A stretch of DNA of 64,000 nucleotides, from assembly GCF_025753795.1 (NCBI RefSeq), contig NZ_JAOWPS010000003.1:1-64000 (forward strand). Reading direction: 5' to 3'. This stretch comes from Mesorhizobium sp. YC-39. Its GTDB lineage: Bacteria > Pseudomonadota > Alphaproteobacteria > Rhizobiales > Rhizobiaceae. The translations under genes were made by a program, and so were the position numbers. Under the pieces are notes generated by a model. It ran no database searches. It was not told where the DNA came from and saw only the letters and a program-made list of their open reading frames with translations. Of the stretch, positions 48,857 through 56,405 are shown one piece after another (the first letter of the stretch is position 1; every line of letters starts with the position of its first letter).

Positions 48857-49516
48857 ATGGCTGATGATCGCGACGATGAAGGTCCGGCGCAATACGCCTC
48901 CCCGCCTTGCTTCATGCATGAACTCGACCCGGAATTCCGCGCGCCTCTGTCGGACTGGACTGACGTGAGACGCTGGCGCAAGGCCGAGCGCGAGCGCCTG
49001 ATCGCAGCCCGTCTTGCCGTCCCCGCTGACTCGCGAACGGCAATGTCACAGCGCATCGCCGAAGGGCTCGACGCGGTGATCGGCGAGATTGCCGGCCGCA
49101 TGGTCAGCCTCTACTGGCCGTTCCGCGGCGAGCCGGACCTGCGTCCGTGGATGGCGTCCATCAACGCGCGTGGCGGCCGCACCGCTCTGCCTGTCGTTGT
49201 CGAGAAAGGCCGGCCGCTTATCTTTCGCGCCTACGTTCCGGGCGACCGGCTGGAAAAAGGTGTCTGGAACATACCGATCCCGGCCGAAGGCGACCCGGTG
49301 CTGCCCGACATCGTCATTTCGCCGATCGTCGGCATCGATCCCGGTTGCTATCGCCTGGGCTATGGCGGCGGCTTCTTCGACCGCACGCTGGCGGCGATGC
49401 CGTTCAAGCCATTGGCCATCGGCGTCGGCTACGAGTTGCAGCGCATCGCCACCATCTACCCGCAGCCGCACGACATTCCGATGAGTGTAGTGGTTACAGA
49501 GGCGCCTGGAATTTAG
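48857..49516 (+). CDS. 5-formyltetrahydrofolate cyclo-ligase
   Basis: A 219-residue ATP-dependent enzyme that returns 5-formyl-THF to the folate pool. Motifs: 'RKAERERLIAARLAV', 'MVSLYWPFRGEPDLRPWM', 'TALPVVVEKGRPLIFRAY', and the C-terminal ATP-binding block 'PIVGIDPGCYRLGYGGGFFDRTLAAM'. It has an N-terminal extension of about 40 residues compared with the E. coli protein. In many proteobacteria this gene follows the 6S RNA gene; a structured stretch does precede it here. Confidence 0.93.
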   Translation: MADDRDDEGPAQYASPPCFMHELDPEFRAPLSDWTDVRRWRKAERERLIAARLAVPADSRTAMSQRIAEGLDAVIGEIAGRMVSLYWPFRGEPDLRPWMASINARGGRTALPVVVEKGRPLIFRAYVPGDRLEKGVWNIPIPAEGDPVLPDIVISPIVGIDPGCYRLGYGGGFFDRTLAAMPFKPLAIGVGYELQRIATIYPQPHDIPMSVVVTEAPGI

Positions 49517-49521
49517 CGAGC

Positions 49522-49995
49522 CTAAGCCATCTCCGGCTTCAGCCCCATCGCGGTCCGGTCGACGATCTCGCGCAACGCAAAAGACGAATTGATCTTCGTC
49601 ACATGCGGCATGGCCGACAGCCACTCCTTATGGATGCGCTCGTAGTCGACGAGATCCTTGGCGGCGATGCGCAAGATGTAGTCGTACTCCCCCGACATCA
49701 GGTGGCAAGACAGCACGTTCGGGCAGCGCTTTATCGCCGCCTCGAAATCCGACAGCGTCTTCTCGAACTGCCCTGACAACGATATGTGCACGATCGCCGT
49801 CATCTGGTGGCCGAGGGCGGCATTGGAGAGCCGGGCGTGGTAGCCGCGAATGGTTCCCGATTTCTCCAGATTATCCAGCCGCCGCGAGCAAGCCGATTGC
49901 GACAGCCCGACCTTCTCGGCAAGTGCTGCATTGGGTATCCGCCCATCCTTCTGCAATGTCTCGAGAATGGCGATATCAATCCTGTCCAGCGGCAT
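49522..49995 (-). CDS. Lrp/AsnC family regulator of alanine dehydrogenase
   Basis: A 157-residue feast/famine regulator. The HTH is 'LDRIDIAILETLQKDGRIPNAALAEKVGLSQSACSRRLDNLEKSGTIRGY' (2-51), followed by the ligand-binding RAM domain ('VHISLSGQFEKTLSDFEAAIKRCPNVLSCHLMSGEYDYILRI'). ATG 49995 matches the family; the frame is open 13 codons further. It is divergent from the alanine dehydrogenase gene with repeated sequences between, the usual arrangement of an AldR-like local activator responding to alanine (inference). Confidence 0.9.
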   Translation of the reverse strand: MPLDRIDIAILETLQKDGRIPNAALAEKVGLSQSACSRRLDNLEKSGTIRGYHARLSNAALGHQMTAIVHISLSGQFEKTLSDFEAAIKRCPNVLSCHLMSGEYDYILRIAAKDLVDYERIHKEWLSAMPHVTKINSSFALREIVDRTAMGLKPEMA

Positions 49996-50027
49996 TTTTC
50001 GTGATTCCTGCGAAAAACCTGACGTTT

Positions 50028-50092
50028 TGCGCAACGATTATCGAAGCGTGCACTTTAGCGCAAGCGCATTCGCAAACACCTGCGCAACGATT
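50028..50092. promoter_or_regulatory. Repeated Lrp-type sites upstream of ald
   Basis: The 12-base sequence TGCGCAACGATT occurs twice in the same orientation, at 50028-50039 and 50081-50092. The copies are 53 bases apart, close to five helical turns. A related AGCGCAAGCGC-like stretch lies between them (about 50056-50068). This fits a wrapped Lrp octamer covering the divergent promoters (inference). Confidence 0.55.
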
Positions 50093-50153
50093 CGTGTTTC
50101 ACTAGGTTCATACAGGGAACATGCCCAAAAGGGCTGGATCAGGAGATAAGAAA

Positions 50154-51269
50154 ATGCGCGTCGGCTGCCCCCGGGAAATCAAGAACCACGAATACCGCGT
50201 CGGCCTGACGCCGGGCTCGGTCCGCGAATATGTCGCGCATGGCCATGAGGTGCTGGTCGAGACCGGCGCCGGCGCCGGCATCGGCGCCGACGACAACGCC
50301 TATCGCGCCGCCGGCGCAACCATCGCCAAGACCGCGGTCGACGTGTTCGCCAAGTCGGACATGATCGTCAAGGTCAAGGAACCGCAGCCCAACGAATGGG
50401 TACAGCTCCGCGACGGCCAGATCCTCTACACCTATCTCCATCTCGCTCCGGATCCGGAGCAGACCAAGGGCCTGCTGGCCTCCGGCGTCACGGCCATCGC
50501 CTACGAAACGGTCACCGACGACCGCGGCGGGCTGCCGCTCTTAGCGCCAATGTCGGAAGTTGCCGGCCGCCTGTCGATCCAGGCCGGGGCAACCGCGCTG
50601 CAGAAGGCCAATGGCGGCCGCGGCGTGCTGCTCGGTGGTGTGCCCGGCGTGCTGCCCGGCAAGGTCACTGTGCTCGGCGGCGGCGTCGTCGGCCTGCATG
50701 CGGCGCGGATGGCGGCCGGGCTCGGCGCCGATGTCACCATCATCGACCGCTCGATCCCGCGCCTGCGCCAGCTCGACGATCTCTTTGCCGGCCGCGTCCA
50801 TACCCGCTATTCGACTGTTGAGGCGCTGGAAGAAGAATGTTTCTCCGCCGACATCGTCGTCGGCGCCGTGCTGATCCCGGGCGCGGCAGCGCCGAAACTC
50901 GTTTCGCGCGAAATGCTGTCCGGCATGAAGAAGGGTTCGGTGCTGGTCGATGTCGCCATCGACCAGGGCGGCTGCTTCGAGACCTCGCACGCCACCACCC
51001 ATGCCGAGCCGACCTACGAGGTCGATGGCGTCATCCACTATTGCGTCGCCAACATGCCGGGCGCGGTGCCGGTCACCTCGGCCCACGCCCTGAACAATGC
51101 GACGCTGCATTACGGCCTGCAGCTCGCCGACAAGGGCCTGAAGGCGCTGGTCGACGATCATCATTTGCGCAACGGCCTCAATGTCCACAAGGGCAAAATC
51201 ACCAACCGTGCGGTCGCCGAAGCGCTCGGCTACGAGCTGGTCGAGCCAAAGGTCGTTCTCGCCGCCTGA
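50154..51269 (+). CDS. ald: Alanine dehydrogenase
   Basis: A 371-residue NAD enzyme that interconverts alanine and pyruvate plus ammonium. N-terminus '[44 protein letters not shown]', active-site region '[13 protein letters not shown]', '[14 protein letters not shown]' (catalytic His), and NAD motif '[28 protein letters not shown]'. ATG 50154 has AGGAG eight bases upstream; an ATG eleven codons earlier is less suitable. In rhizobia this enzyme affects alanine export from bacteroids. A terminator follows. Confidence 0.96.
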   Translation: MRVGCPREIKNHEYRVGLTPGSVREYVAHGHEVLVETGAGAGIGADDNAYRAAGATIAKTAVDVFAKSDMIVKVKEPQPNEWVQLRDGQILYTYLHLAPDPEQTKGLLASGVTAIAYETVTDDRGGLPLLAPMSEVAGRLSIQAGATALQKANGGRGVLLGGVPGVLPGKVTVLGGGVVGLHAARMAAGLGADVTIIDRSIPRLRQLDDLFAGRVHTRYSTVEALEEECFSADIVVGAVLIPGAAAPKLVSREMLSGMKKGSVLVDVAIDQGGCFETSHATTHAEPTYEVDGVIHYCVANMPGAVPVTSAHALNNATLHYGLQLADKGLKALVDDHHLRNGLNVHKGKITNRAVAEALGYELVEPKVVLAA

Positions 51270-51291
51270 ACGCCACAATTTCTTCGATAGG

Positions 51292-51322
51292 GCCGCCGAT
51301 TATCTCGGCGGCTCATCTTTTT
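51292..51322 (+). terminator. Rho-independent terminator of ald
   Basis: An 8-base perfect stem GCCGCCGA / TCGGCGGC with loop TTATC, followed by TCATCTTTTT, 23 bases past the ald stop. Confidence 0.82.
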
Positions 51323-51465
51323 CCACAAGCAAATTTAAGGGCTTACAGCCAGCCGAGCCAGATTTCCCGTTTTACGTGTATTCCGGCTTTTCTGTGTCTT
51401 TTTTGTTACAGCGGTCCTTGCGAGCCGATGCTAGGTAGCTCCCGGGTTTCATCGGGGCAAGGGCA

Positions 51466-52764
51466 ATGATCAGCAGAAAATCCGCAAAATCTCTTCTTCT
51501 CGGCGCAGCGTCTATTCTGGCGCTCGGCTCAGTCGCTCATGCCGCCGACGTGGTCGCGCCGGTCGAGACGTCTGGCTTCAACTGGAGCGGCATCTATGTC
51601 GGCTTTGGCGTTGGCGCCGGCGCCAATGTTCACGAGCTCAGCAGCGACTTCATTCCCGGCCTGTCGTTGAACGGCATTGGCGGCGAAGGCGTGTACGGCG
51701 AGCTCACCGCTGGCTATGACTATATGGTATCGCCGCGCTTCCTGATCGGTGGCCTTGTCGACGCCCATGTCGGCAACATTGAAACCTCGCTCGACGTCGC
51801 CGGGTTCGATGCTTCGGTCAAGGAGACCTACGGTTTCGACGCTGGTCTGCGCGCGGGTTACCTCTTCACGCCAAACACGTTAGGCTATGTGCTCGGCGGT
51901 TATTCCTGGCAGAAATACAAGCTCGACACGAACGCCGCTTTTGATTTCGATTGGGACCAGAGCGGATATTTCGTTGGAGCCGGCGTCGAGACCGCCATCA
52001 ACAGCAATTGGACGATCAAAACCGAATATCGCTATACGCGCTTCGGCACCAAGGATAATCTTCTTGCCGATCTCGGTGCGCCGGACGGCGCTCTCAATCT
52101 CGACACGTCGCGGCATACATTCCAGGTTGCGGCCAATTATCGCTTTGGCGCCCAGAACGGAGGCGTCGCGTCTTTTGAGGCTCCCGCCTACAACTGGACC
52201 GGCTTCTACATCGGTGGCGCGGCTGGCGCGGGCGCATCGGTGCATCAGATCAACGTTCCGCCGCTCGGCGACCTGGAATTCAACGGGCTCGGCGGCGAAG
52301 GCGTCTTCGGCGAGCTGAACGCCGGCTACGACCACGATTTCGGCAGCTGGGTGGCAGGCGTCATGGTCGATGCCCGCTACTCCGGCATGACTTCGGAGTT
52401 GAAGGTCCCGGGTGGATCGATCAACCTCGACACCGATTACGGGTTCGACGTGCTCGGCCGGGTCGGTATGAAGGTCAACGAATCGACTCTCGCCTATGTG
52501 CTCGGTGGTTATTCCTGGCAGCATTTCGATCTGAATGCGTCTTCGCCCATCGGCGATATCATCGACTGGGGCTCCAGCGGCTTCTCGGTGGGCGGCGGTG
52601 TCGAAACGGCTCTGTCCAGCAACATGACCGTCGGGCTCGAATATCGCTATTCGCAGTTCTCCGAGAAGGATTTCTCGTCGGATATCGGGCTACCGGATGA
52701 CACCCTCACCTCCAAGCCTTCCTTCCACACCGTCCGTATCGGCGCGAAGTACAAGTTCAACTAA
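51466..52764 (+). CDS. Outer-membrane protein with two tandem beta-barrel domains
   Basis: A 432-residue protein with a signal peptide (1-27, cleaved after 'SVAHA') and two copies of an Omp25/OmpW-like 8-strand barrel, at about 38-228 and 242-432. The copies align end to end: 'FNWSGIYVG' with 'YNWTGFYIG', 'GGEGVYGELTAGYD' with 'GGEGVFGELNAGYD', 'YVLGGYSWQ' in both, 'GAGVETAINSNWTIKTEYRY' with 'GGGVETALSSNMTVGLEYRY', and 'HTFQVAANYRFG' with 'HTVRIGAKYKFN'. Rhizobial Omp25 relatives carry one such barrel. The final Phe-Asn is close to the aromatic C-terminal insertion signal. It may form a fused double barrel. A terminator follows. Confidence 0.88.
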   Translation: MISRKSAKSLLLGAASILALGSVAHAADVVAPVETSGFNWSGIYVGFGVGAGANVHELSSDFIPGLSLNGIGGEGVYGELTAGYDYMVSPRFLIGGLVDAHVGNIETSLDVAGFDASVKETYGFDAGLRAGYLFTPNTLGYVLGGYSWQKYKLDTNAAFDFDWDQSGYFVGAGVETAINSNWTIKTEYRYTRFGTKDNLLADLGAPDGALNLDTSRHTFQVAANYRFGAQNGGVASFEAPAYNWTGFYIGGAAGAGASVHQINVPPLGDLEFNGLGGEGVFGELNAGYDHDFGSWVAGVMVDARYSGMTSELKVPGGSINLDTDYGFDVLGRVGMKVNESTLAYVLGGYSWQHFDLNASSPIGDIIDWGSSGFSVGGGVETALSSNMTVGLEYRYSQFSEKDFSSDIGLPDDTLTSKPSFHTVRIGAKYKFN

Positions 52765-52844
52765 AGCCGACGCGCTTTGGTTCTTTGACTTTATGCATGT
52801 CGCTATCCCGGTGACATGCAATAGGACCGTCCAGGCAGCGGTCG

Positions 52845-52879
52845 AAGCCCGTCGGTCATTCCGGCGGGCTTTTTCTTTG
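52845..52879 (+). terminator. Terminator of the double-barrel protein gene
   Basis: The 11-base stem AAGCCCGTCGG / CCGGCGGGCTT, with one G-T wobble and a 5-base loop, is followed by TTTTCTTT. Confidence 0.85.
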
Positions 52880-52913
52880 CTCGAATTGCGGAGCGCGGAA
52901 CAATGCGGGCAAC

Positions 52914-52938
52914 AAAAAAGCGGGGTTTTGCCCCGCTT
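52914..52938 (-). terminator. Minus-strand terminator without an adjacent gene
   Basis: Read on the minus strand, the stem AAGCGGGG / CCCCGCTT with a 5-base loop is followed by a run of six T (counting two in the stem). It lies 274 bases past the stop of the DUF1203 gene, so it may end that message or an unannotated small RNA. Confidence 0.7.
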
Positions 52939-53075
52939 CCTCTGCTGTCGAGATTTCCCGCCGGTTCATCCGCGGTCGGCAAATCGATCAACGATAGCCT
53001 TTTAGCGCGGTAATAAGACGGGAGTACGACAGTCTTGACCAAAATCCGGCCGGCCGCGAACCGATACGCGCGCTG

Positions 53076-53091
53076 TGTGAAGCGCTTCACA
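53076..53091. promoter_or_regulatory. Perfect 16-base palindrome, LacI/GntR-like
   Basis: TGTGAAGCGCTTCACA is fully symmetric. The core TGAAGCGCTTCA resembles LacI-family operators, with their central CG between A/T-rich arms. It lies near the presumed start of the candidate small RNA. Confidence 0.5.
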
Positions 53092-53173
53092 TTAGGCGGT
53101 CGAGAAACATGCCCATACACATCCGCCTGCTGGCGACTTCGCCAACAGCTTCTGTCGCAGGCTTTTTCCCCAC

Positions 53174-53204
53174 TGCCCGCCAGACCATCGGCGGGCATTT
53201 TTTT
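53174..53204 (+). terminator. Strong plus-strand terminator
   Basis: An 8-base perfect stem TGCCCGCC / GGCGGGCA with an 8-base loop, followed by seven T. On the opposite strand no T-run follows the stem, so the orientation is clear. No plus-strand protein gene ends here. Confidence 0.85.
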
Positions 53205-53211
53205 AGGCCCC

Positions 53212-53679
53212 TCACGCCCGCTCGATCCGGCATTGATAGCAATTGTTGCGCGCCGAGCGGACATGGACATAGGCGATGTCGTCGCGCTCGAACAGGGCCT
53301 CCGCCCGTGCTGCGATAGCGCCTGTCGGGATGACGCCGCCGCTGCCATAGACGATGCGGTCGTCCCTGCCGTAACCGCGCACGATGTAGTCGGTGCTTTC
53401 GAGCATTTCAGGAAGCGCATCAGCCTCGGCGGCGCGCTCGCATTCCTGCGCATGCAGGAAGATCGGTCCAGTTTCGGCGTAGGGCTGGAGCTCCGGAAAC
53501 GGTCGGAAGGCGAGGATGAGATAGGGATCGCCGGCCGCCACGTTCTTCAGGCAGTGGCGGCAAGGCACGCCGTCGCCGTCGGAAATGACCCGCTCTGGCG
53601 TCCTGCCATAGGCATCCGGTCCGCCGCGCTGCAAGGCTCTCACATCTTCCGTAAGCAAGGCTTTGAACTGGATGGTCAT
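53212..53679 (-). CDS. DUF1203 domain protein
   Basis: A 155-residue protein matching DUF1203 along its length: 'CRHCLKNVAAGDPYLILAFRPFPELQPYAETGPIFLHAQECERA', 'YIVRGYGRDDRIVYGSGGVIP', and 'VHVRSARNNCYQCRIER' at the end. The C-x-x-C pairs at both ends suggest metal binding. Function unknown; it stands alone. Confidence 0.88.
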   Translation of the reverse strand: MTIQFKALLTEDVRALQRGGPDAYGRTPERVISDGDGVPCRHCLKNVAAGDPYLILAFRPFPELQPYAETGPIFLHAQECERAAEADALPEMLESTDYIVRGYGRDDRIVYGSGGVIPTGAIAARAEALFERDDIAYVHVRSARNNCYQCRIERA

Positions 53680-53773
53680 GGTGAAATCTCCGGTGTCGTT
53701 GACCGGAAATTATGCTTGCGCGACAGCACTTCCCACCCGATTCATGCCAAACCAATCGAGATTTTCGCTGCGC

Positions 53774-55225
53774 TCAATTGCTGGCTCCAATGACGGTTCT
53801 CAGCCATTGCGTGATCGCATCAAAGTCGATCGGCCTGGTCGTATCGACGTCGAAAAGCGGTCCGCGCCGCAGCGGTTCGGCACGGCTGGCCAGCTCGATC
53901 AGCTCGGGGATATAGGCCGCACCCGGATGGCCGGCCGGTCGCTGGTCGAGCCGGGCGCGGTAGCGGTCGGCAAGAACCTCGCCTGGCGCGTGGCACCAGA
54001 TTTCGGCGGTCTGTTCGACGCCCGCCTTTCGCAGATAGTCCTCGATAAACTGGCGCGGCTGAAAGCCAAACCAGGCGTCTACGATCACGGTTGTCCCAGC
54101 GGGCGCCTCGCCGACGACCGACCAGATCGCCTGGTAGCTGGCGCGGCCGAGCGTGCGGTTGAACTCGCGGTCGCCGCCGCCGAGCACTTCAAGGAATGGG
54201 TTCTTGACCGTATCGAGCGCAAGCAGTGGCCATCCCATGCGGTCGGCGATGCCGCGCGAAACGGTGCTCTTGCCGCTGGCCGGGACGCCGTTGACGAGCA
54301 CGGCGCGCCTGGCGCGGCCGGGTTGGGTAAGCGGCGAAAACAATGCCGGCGTCATGCTCGCCTCCCCCGCCAATGCCTGCAGGCCGGCGCCGATCACGCC
54401 GGCGTCGTCGCCGAGTTGTGCCGCTTCCACCTTGCATTGATACCAGGGCGCCAGTGCCGGCGCGCAGGCAAGCGCCTTGTGCGCCGCACGGCCAAGGCCG
54501 CCACCAATCAGAACCAGATCAGGGTCGAGCACGGCAACGGTCGTATCGATTGCGGCACGCAACGGCCTGGCCCAGGCTTCCAGTATGCCGCGCGCCTGGA
54601 TGTCGCCGGCTGCGTCACGGGCAAAAAGCTGATCGACGGAAACGTCAGGACCTAAGCCTGCCCGCGCGATATGGCGGCCGAGCGCCGTGCCTGAGCTGGT
54701 GGTTTCAACGCAACCGCGCCGGCCGCAGGCGCAGATTTCGCCGTTCACATCGACAGTGATATGGCCGAGCTGGCCTGCCGTTGCCCTGCCACGCATGATC
54801 TGCCGGTTCTGGGTAACGGCGCCGCCAATGCCGGTGCCGATCGTGAACATGACGATATTGCCATGGCCCCGGCCGGCGCCGAGTGCCATTTCGGCGACCA
54901 GCGCCATGTTGCAGTCATTGTCGACGACGACGGACTTGCCGGCGATGTCTTCAAGCCGCTCAGCCAACGACACCGAGGCGAGGTTGACATAGCCGCCGGA
55001 CAGGACCGTGCGGCGGCGCGCATCGACGCGTCCGGGCACGCCGATGCCGATGGCTGCCACCTCTGCGGAATCGAGCCGGCGCACCATATCGGCGATGCGG
55101 GAGAGAACCAGCTCCGGGTCCGGTGCGCTCTTCTCGGCAATTCGGTCGAGGATTTCACCCGGGCCGGAAATACGGGCGGCACGCAGATTGGTGCCGCCAA
55201 TGTCAATTCCGATGCTGAGAGGCAT
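53774..55225 (-). CDS. ROK sugar kinase fused to a P-loop kinase
   Basis: A 483-residue two-domain protein. Residues 1-290 are a complete ROK kinase: ATP motif 'GIDIGGTNLRAARI' (6-19), catalytic Asp104 in 'VVDNDCNMA', 'TIGTGIGGA', and the zinc motif with His155 and 'CACGRRGCVE' (Cys165, 167, 172). Residues 307-483 are a separate P-loop kinase of the AAA_33/chloramphenicol-phosphotransferase-like type, with Walker A 'GVPASGKST' (313-321). It also has 'LDTVKNPFLEV', 'VIVDAWFG' (a Walker B-like Asp) and a C-terminal 'LIDLAS'-like 'LIELASRAEPL'. Both active sites look intact. It follows the aldolase gene in the same direction by 29 bases. Two successive phosphorylations of one sugar are suggested (inference). 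Confidence 0.85.
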   Translation of the reverse strand: MPLSIGIDIGGTNLRAARISGPGEILDRIAEKSAPDPELVLSRIADMVRRLDSAEVAAIGIGVPGRVDARRRTVLSGGYVNLASVSLAERLEDIAGKSVVVDNDCNMALVAEMALGAGRGHGNIVMFTIGTGIGGAVTQNRQIMRGRATAGQLGHITVDVNGEICACGRRGCVETTSSGTALGRHIARAGLGPDVSVDQLFARDAAGDIQARGILEAWARPLRAAIDTTVAVLDPDLVLIGGGLGRAAHKALACAPALAPWYQCKVEAAQLGDDAGVIGAGLQALAGEASMTPALFSPLTQPGRARRAVLVNGVPASGKSTVSRGIADRMGWPLLALDTVKNPFLEVLGGGDREFNRTLGRASYQAIWSVVGEAPAGTTVIVDAWFGFQPRQFIEDYLRKAGVEQTAEIWCHAPGEVLADRYRARLDQRPAGHPGAAYIPELIELASRAEPLRRGPLFDVDTTRPIDFDAITQWLRTVIGASN

Positions 55226-55254
55226 GACGTCCTGCCAGTGATCAAACGCGGATA

Positions 55255-56163
55255 TCAGGCGGCTTTTTTCTGCCGGTAGTGTCCGATCACAGCCTGGATT
55301 TCGCGCAATCGCGGCACTGCGATTGTCTTAAGCCTTTCGCGCTGAATGTCACGATCGAGCGAGATGCAGTCTTTCCACAGCGAACGGCCGGCGATGACGC
55401 CCGACGCACCGTTTTGCATGGCGATCTCGACCTGGCCGAGGAAGGTCGCGTGGTTGACGCCGGCGGAAAGCACTGCCCACGGAACTTCGCCGGCCATTCT
55501 GGTGATGTTGGCGCAAGCTTCAGGCGTTCCAGGGTAAGGAAGCTTCAGCACCTTTGCGCCGCACTCCAATGAAATCCGGGTGCCCTCTTCGACAAGCCAG
55601 GGCGTTTTGGCCGCATAGTCCTCGGGGCTTTCCCCTTCGAGCTGGTAGGTCAGGAACTCGACGACGAGCAGCAGATCCTCCCGCCCGAAGTCGGCTATGC
55701 ATTGGCGCAAGATGGCGATGTTACGCGCGTTGGCTTCAGGCTTGTCGGCCCTGAGATAAACCATGATCTTGCCGCCGGTGCCGCCCAGTTCGCGAACGCG
55801 GCGCGCGTCGATGCCGGGAACCAGGCGCGACAAGCGATAGCCCTCGGGCGAGACGTCAAAGCCGGAAGCGTCGAGGCCGATGAGCAGCGCCGTATCCCGG
55901 TTCAGCACGCCCTCGTCGACCACCCTCGGCACCGCGCACAGCGGGTCGAGCAAGACACAGGACGCGGCGCTGGCGAGGTAGCGCGTGATGTCCGATTTGG
56001 TGTCGCCGAGCATATCGTTGGTGATCCTGGCCTGTTCGGCCGGATCCGATGCCAGCAAGCTCCGCATGCCGCCGCGCTGATCGCAGGCGATGGCCACCAT
56101 GGCCCCATCCTTGCCGCATATCTGCTGGTAGCCGCGCAACTCCGCGGTGGTCATCTTTGCCAT
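55255..56163 (-). CDS. LacD/YihT-type class I aldolase
   Basis: A 302-residue TIM-barrel aldolase of the tagatose-1,6-bisphosphate (LacD) and sulfofructose-phosphate (YihT) group. It shows 'VAIACDQRGGMRSLL' (25-37), 'SCVLLDPLCAVP', 'GKIMVYLRADK', 'LLVVEFLTYQL', the probable Schiff-base Lys207 in 'GAKVLKLPYPG', 'WAVLSAGVNHATFLGQVEIAMQNGASGVIAGRSLW' and 'RLREIQAVI'. It would split a ketose phosphate into two trioses. The start at 56163 is one of three close ATGs (56154, 56163, 56190). It heads the leftward operon with the fused kinase and is divergent from the SorC regulator. Confidence 0.83.
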   Translation of the reverse strand: MAKMTTAELRGYQQICGKDGAMVAIACDQRGGMRSLLASDPAEQARITNDMLGDTKSDITRYLASAASCVLLDPLCAVPRVVDEGVLNRDTALLIGLDASGFDVSPEGYRLSRLVPGIDARRVRELGGTGGKIMVYLRADKPEANARNIAILRQCIADFGREDLLLVVEFLTYQLEGESPEDYAAKTPWLVEEGTRISLECGAKVLKLPYPGTPEACANITRMAGEVPWAVLSAGVNHATFLGQVEIAMQNGASGVIAGRSLWKDCISLDRDIQRERLKTIAVPRLREIQAVIGHYRQKKAA

Positions 56164-56230
56164 GGTCTTCTGTCCGATGTTGGCGCCCATTCGCGAGGCG
56201 CGGATTCCGTGGAAACAAGATTGTCAGTTT

Positions 56231-56250
56231 TTCCCGCTTGCCGGCGGGAA
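56231..56250. promoter_or_regulatory. Inverted repeat between aldolase and regulator genes
   Basis: TTCCCGC (56231-56237) and GCGGGAA (56244-56250) form a perfect 7-base inverted repeat with a 6-base centre, in the 240-base divergent promoter region. It could be an operator or a leader hairpin for the aldolase message. Confidence 0.35.
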
Positions 56251-56405
56251 GATCTTTGCCGCTTTGATACGCTATCGATTCGCAAGAGAAGCGGCCTCGC
56301 CGACACTGCCGTCCGCAATGACCTCAAGTTGCGAGTTTGCCGAATTTGCGCGATAACTCCCGTCGGTCTATGCTCCTGTAACACGTTGCTGAAAGGAATT
56401 GCAAG

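Larger units (their letters stand above)
53035..53204 (+). ncRNA. Candidate small RNA with palindromic operator
   Basis: A plus-strand terminator at 53174-53204 has no gene in front of it. Upstream are CTTGACC at 53034-53040 as a possible -35 box and the perfect palindrome TGTGAAGCGCTTCACA at 53076-53091. The sequence in between can fold: GGCGG / CCGCC, and an inner hairpin TGGCG-ACTT-CGCCA. A transcript of about 110-130 bases would result. No Rfam family is recognised. Boundaries are guesses. Confidence 0.35.
52765..53211. other. Gene-free stretch with outward-facing terminators
   Basis: No credible protein gene. From left to right it holds the terminator of the outer-membrane gene (52845), a minus-strand terminator (52914), a possible rightward -35 box CTTGACC (53034-53040) and a 16-base palindrome (53076). 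A plus-strand terminator (53174) lies just before the DUF1203 stop. The two inner terminators read away from each other, so at least one short transcript probably starts inside. Confidence 0.55.

Noticed and set aside
52803..53453. A 216-codon minus-strand frame covering the gene-free stretch and part of the DUF1203 gene.
   Set aside because: It overlaps DUF1203 in another frame, crosses a terminator and has no domain or ribosome site.
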